NCBI GenBank assembly: GCA_002422745.1
Contig: DITH01000045.1
Span: 3,782 to 10,156, forward strand
Reading direction: 5' to 3'
From: Alphaproteobacteria bacterium UBA6189
Lineage (GTDB): Bacteria; Pseudomonadota; Alphaproteobacteria; Rickettsiales; UBA3002
DNA: 6,375 nucleotides
Of this stretch, positions 4,884 through 6,375 are shown one piece after another; position 1 is the stretch's first letter; every line of letters begins with the position of its first letter. The translations under genes and the position numbers were made by a program. The notes under the pieces are model-generated. The model saw nothing but the letters and a program-made list of their open reading frames with translations. It had not been told where the DNA came from and did not search any database.

Positions 4884-6375
4884 CTATGAACGCTTCTTCT
4901 TGCCTGCCGGTTTGCCCTTCGGTGTGATGGCGGCGACGACGGGATCGGCCGAGGGCATTTCGAGGAGCATTTTCTCGGCGCGTTTGATCTGATCGCGCAA
5001 GCGCGCGGCCTCTTCAAATTCCAGGTCGGCGGCGGCTTTAAGCATGTCTTTTTTCAGTTTTTCCAGATGGGCTTCGAGGTTGGCGAGCGGCGGGGCGTCG
5101 CTTAAGAAGGCGGTTTGCGCATCGTCGGCGGCGCGTTCATCTTCCTCGATTTTAATATCGGAAAGCTTGGCCTTCACGCTTTGCGGGGTGATGCCGTGAC
5201 GCGCGTTATGCGCCATCTGGATGGTGCGGCGGCGCTCGGTTTCCTCCAGCGCGCCCTTGAGCGAATCGGTCATTTTATCAGCGTACAGTACCACCTTTGA
5301 ATCGACATTGCGCGCCGCGCGGCCGATTGTCTGGATCAGCGAGGTTTTGGAGCGCAGGAAGCCCTCCTTGTCGGCGTCGAGAATCGCCATCAGCCCGCAT
5401 TCGGGGATATCGAGCCCTTCGCGCAGCAAATTCACCCCGATCAGCACGTCGAACACACCGATGCGTAAATCGCGGATAATCTGGATACGCTCCAGCGTTT
5501 CGATATCGGAATGCAGGTAGCGCACTTTAATGCCCGCTTCCTCCATATACTCGGCCAGCTCTTCGGCCATGCGTTTGGTGAGGGTGGTGACCAGCACGCG
5601 TTGCTTGCGGGCAAGGGTGAGGCGGGTTTCTTCCAGCAAATCATCGACCTGCGTCGCCACCGGACGAATGATGCAGACCGGGTCGATAAGCCCGGTGGGG
5701 CGGATCACCTGTTCGGCCACTTCGCCGCCAGCCCATTCCAGCTCCAGCGCCGCCGGCGTGGCTGACACACAGATGGTTTGCGGGCGCATCGCATCGAACT
5801 CGGCGAACATCAGGGGCCGGTTATCCATGCACGCGGGCAGGCGGAACCCGTGCTCTGACAGCACGATCTTGCGCGCCCGGTCGCCGTTGAACATGCCGCG
5901 CACCTGCGACAGCATCACGTGCGATTCGTCGACAAACAAAAGCGCATCCTCCGGCAAATACTGGAACAGGGTAGGCGGCGGCGCGCCCTTCTCGCTGCCC
6001 GACAGATAGCGCGAGTAATTCTCGATCCCTTTGCACATGCCGGTCTCGATCAGCATTTCGAGGTCGTACTGCGTGCGCTGGCCGAGCCGCTGCGCTTCGA
6101 GCAGCTTGCCGTGCGCTTCGAGCCATTTCAAGCGGTCGTCGAGGTCGCGCTTGATCTGCTTGATTGCCTGTTCCAGCGTGGGTTTCGGGGTCACGTAGTG
6201 TGAGTTGGCGAACACGGTCACGGCATCGAGCTCCATGCCCTTCTCGCCGGTGAGCGGGTCGAATTCGTACATCTGCTCCAGCTCGTCGCCGAAGAAGCTT
6301 AAGCGCCAGGCGCGGTCTTCCAGGTGGGCGGGGAAGAGGTCGAGGTTATCGCCGCGCACGCGGAACATGCCGCGG
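4884..6375 (-). CDS. uvrB: Excinuclease ABC subunit B (UvrB), C-terminal part; N-terminus beyond window edge
   Basis: DNA-damage recognition helicase subunit of nucleotide excision repair; it works with UvrA, then UvrC, in the cytoplasm. The frame runs off the right edge, with RG before the internal Met at 6368 matching RGTFRVRGD of UvrB, so that Met is not the start; roughly the first 180-240 residues, including Walker A, are missing. Counted from 6368: the domain with [13 protein letters not shown] (2-14); Walker B DESH (147-150); VSATP (201-205); RPTGLIDP (223-230); helicase motifs TLTKRMAE (262-269), YLHSDI (284-289), REGLD (316-320) and QTIGRAAR (346-353). The UvrC-binding UVR domain follows at about 429-470 ([13 protein letters not shown]), then a Lys-rich tail ending GKKKRS. 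All visible motifs are intact. It ends 5 bases from the convergent pilin gene. The promoter region (possible SOS box) is outside the window. Confidence 0.97.
   Translation of the reverse strand, partial: RGMFRVRGDNLDLFPAHLEDRAWRLSFFGDELEQMYEFDPLTGEKGMELDAVTVFANSHYVTPKPTLEQAIKQIKRDLDDRLKWLEAHGKLLEAQRLGQRTQYDLEMLIETGMCKGIENYSRYLSGSEKGAPPPTLFQYLPEDALLFVDESHVMLSQVRGMFNGDRARKIVLSEHGFRLPACMDNRPLMFAEFDAMRPQTICVSATPAALELEWAGGEVAEQVIRPTGLIDPVCIIRPVATQVDDLLEETRLTLARKQRVLVTTLTKRMAEELAEYMEEAGIKVRYLHSDIETLERIQIIRDLRIGVFDVLIGVNLLREGLDIPECGLMAILDADKEGFLRSKTSLIQTIGRAARNVDSKVVLYADKMTDSLKGALEETERRRTIQMAHNARHGITPQSVKAKLSDIKIEEDERAADDAQTAFLSDAPPLANLEAHLEKLKKDMLKAAADLEFEEAARLRDQIKRAEKMLLEMPSADPVVAAITPKGKPAGKKKRS

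Noticed and set aside
6366..6368. ATG at 6368 as the uvrB start
   Set aside because: Sequence on both sides matches the interior of UvrB (RG-x-FRVRGD), so the gene continues past the window.

Overview
This window looks like chromosomal DNA from a free-living alphaproteobacterium. The UvrB sequence matches alphaproteobacterial UvrB (for example the block around [10 protein letters not shown]). The 2-oxo acid decarboxylase resembles the Azospirillum phenylpyruvate/indolepyruvate decarboxylase, and the PHA depolymerase is the intracellular Cys-type enzyme of polyhydroxybutyrate-storing proteobacteria. Most of the window is GC-rich, about 60 % where I counted. I cannot name the genus.

Layout. 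(1) Positions 1-1085, minus strand: the first 361 codons of an intracellular polyhydroxyalkanoate depolymerase (phaZ), cut by the left edge before its catalytic His. (2) 1086-1301: a 216-base gap upstream of phaZ with two clear inverted repeats that are good candidates for regulatory sites. (3) 1302-2960, minus: a complete ThDP-dependent 2-oxo acid decarboxylase with its own promoter-like sequence at 2991-3019. (4) 3036-4010, plus: two tightly spaced unrecognised genes (91 and 231 aa), divergent from the decarboxylase. The second carries an HHMP-type motif resembling HNH/Endo VII-like nuclease domains of polymorphic toxins. A terminator-like hairpin covers its stop codon. (5) 4087-4878, plus: a type IV pilin-like (prepilin-type) protein with lower GC than its surroundings. 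It has no ribosome binding site of its own but is preceded by a possible 17-codon leader ORF. (6) 4884-6375, minus: the C-terminal 496 codons of uvrB, convergent with the pilin gene at a distance of 5 bases and cut by the right edge.

How the parts fit. phaZ and the decarboxylase point to carbon-storage and 2-oxo acid metabolism but do not look like an operon, because a 216-base gap and a hairpin separate them. The 91-aa/231-aa pair is an independent transcription unit and is the least explained part of the window. The pilin gene stands alone, with no pilus assembly genes in view, and its composition suggests a later arrival or a faster-evolving surface protein. uvrB is housekeeping DNA repair. 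No tRNA, rRNA, CRISPR array or insertion sequence was seen. No gene-free stretch exceeds 300 bases.
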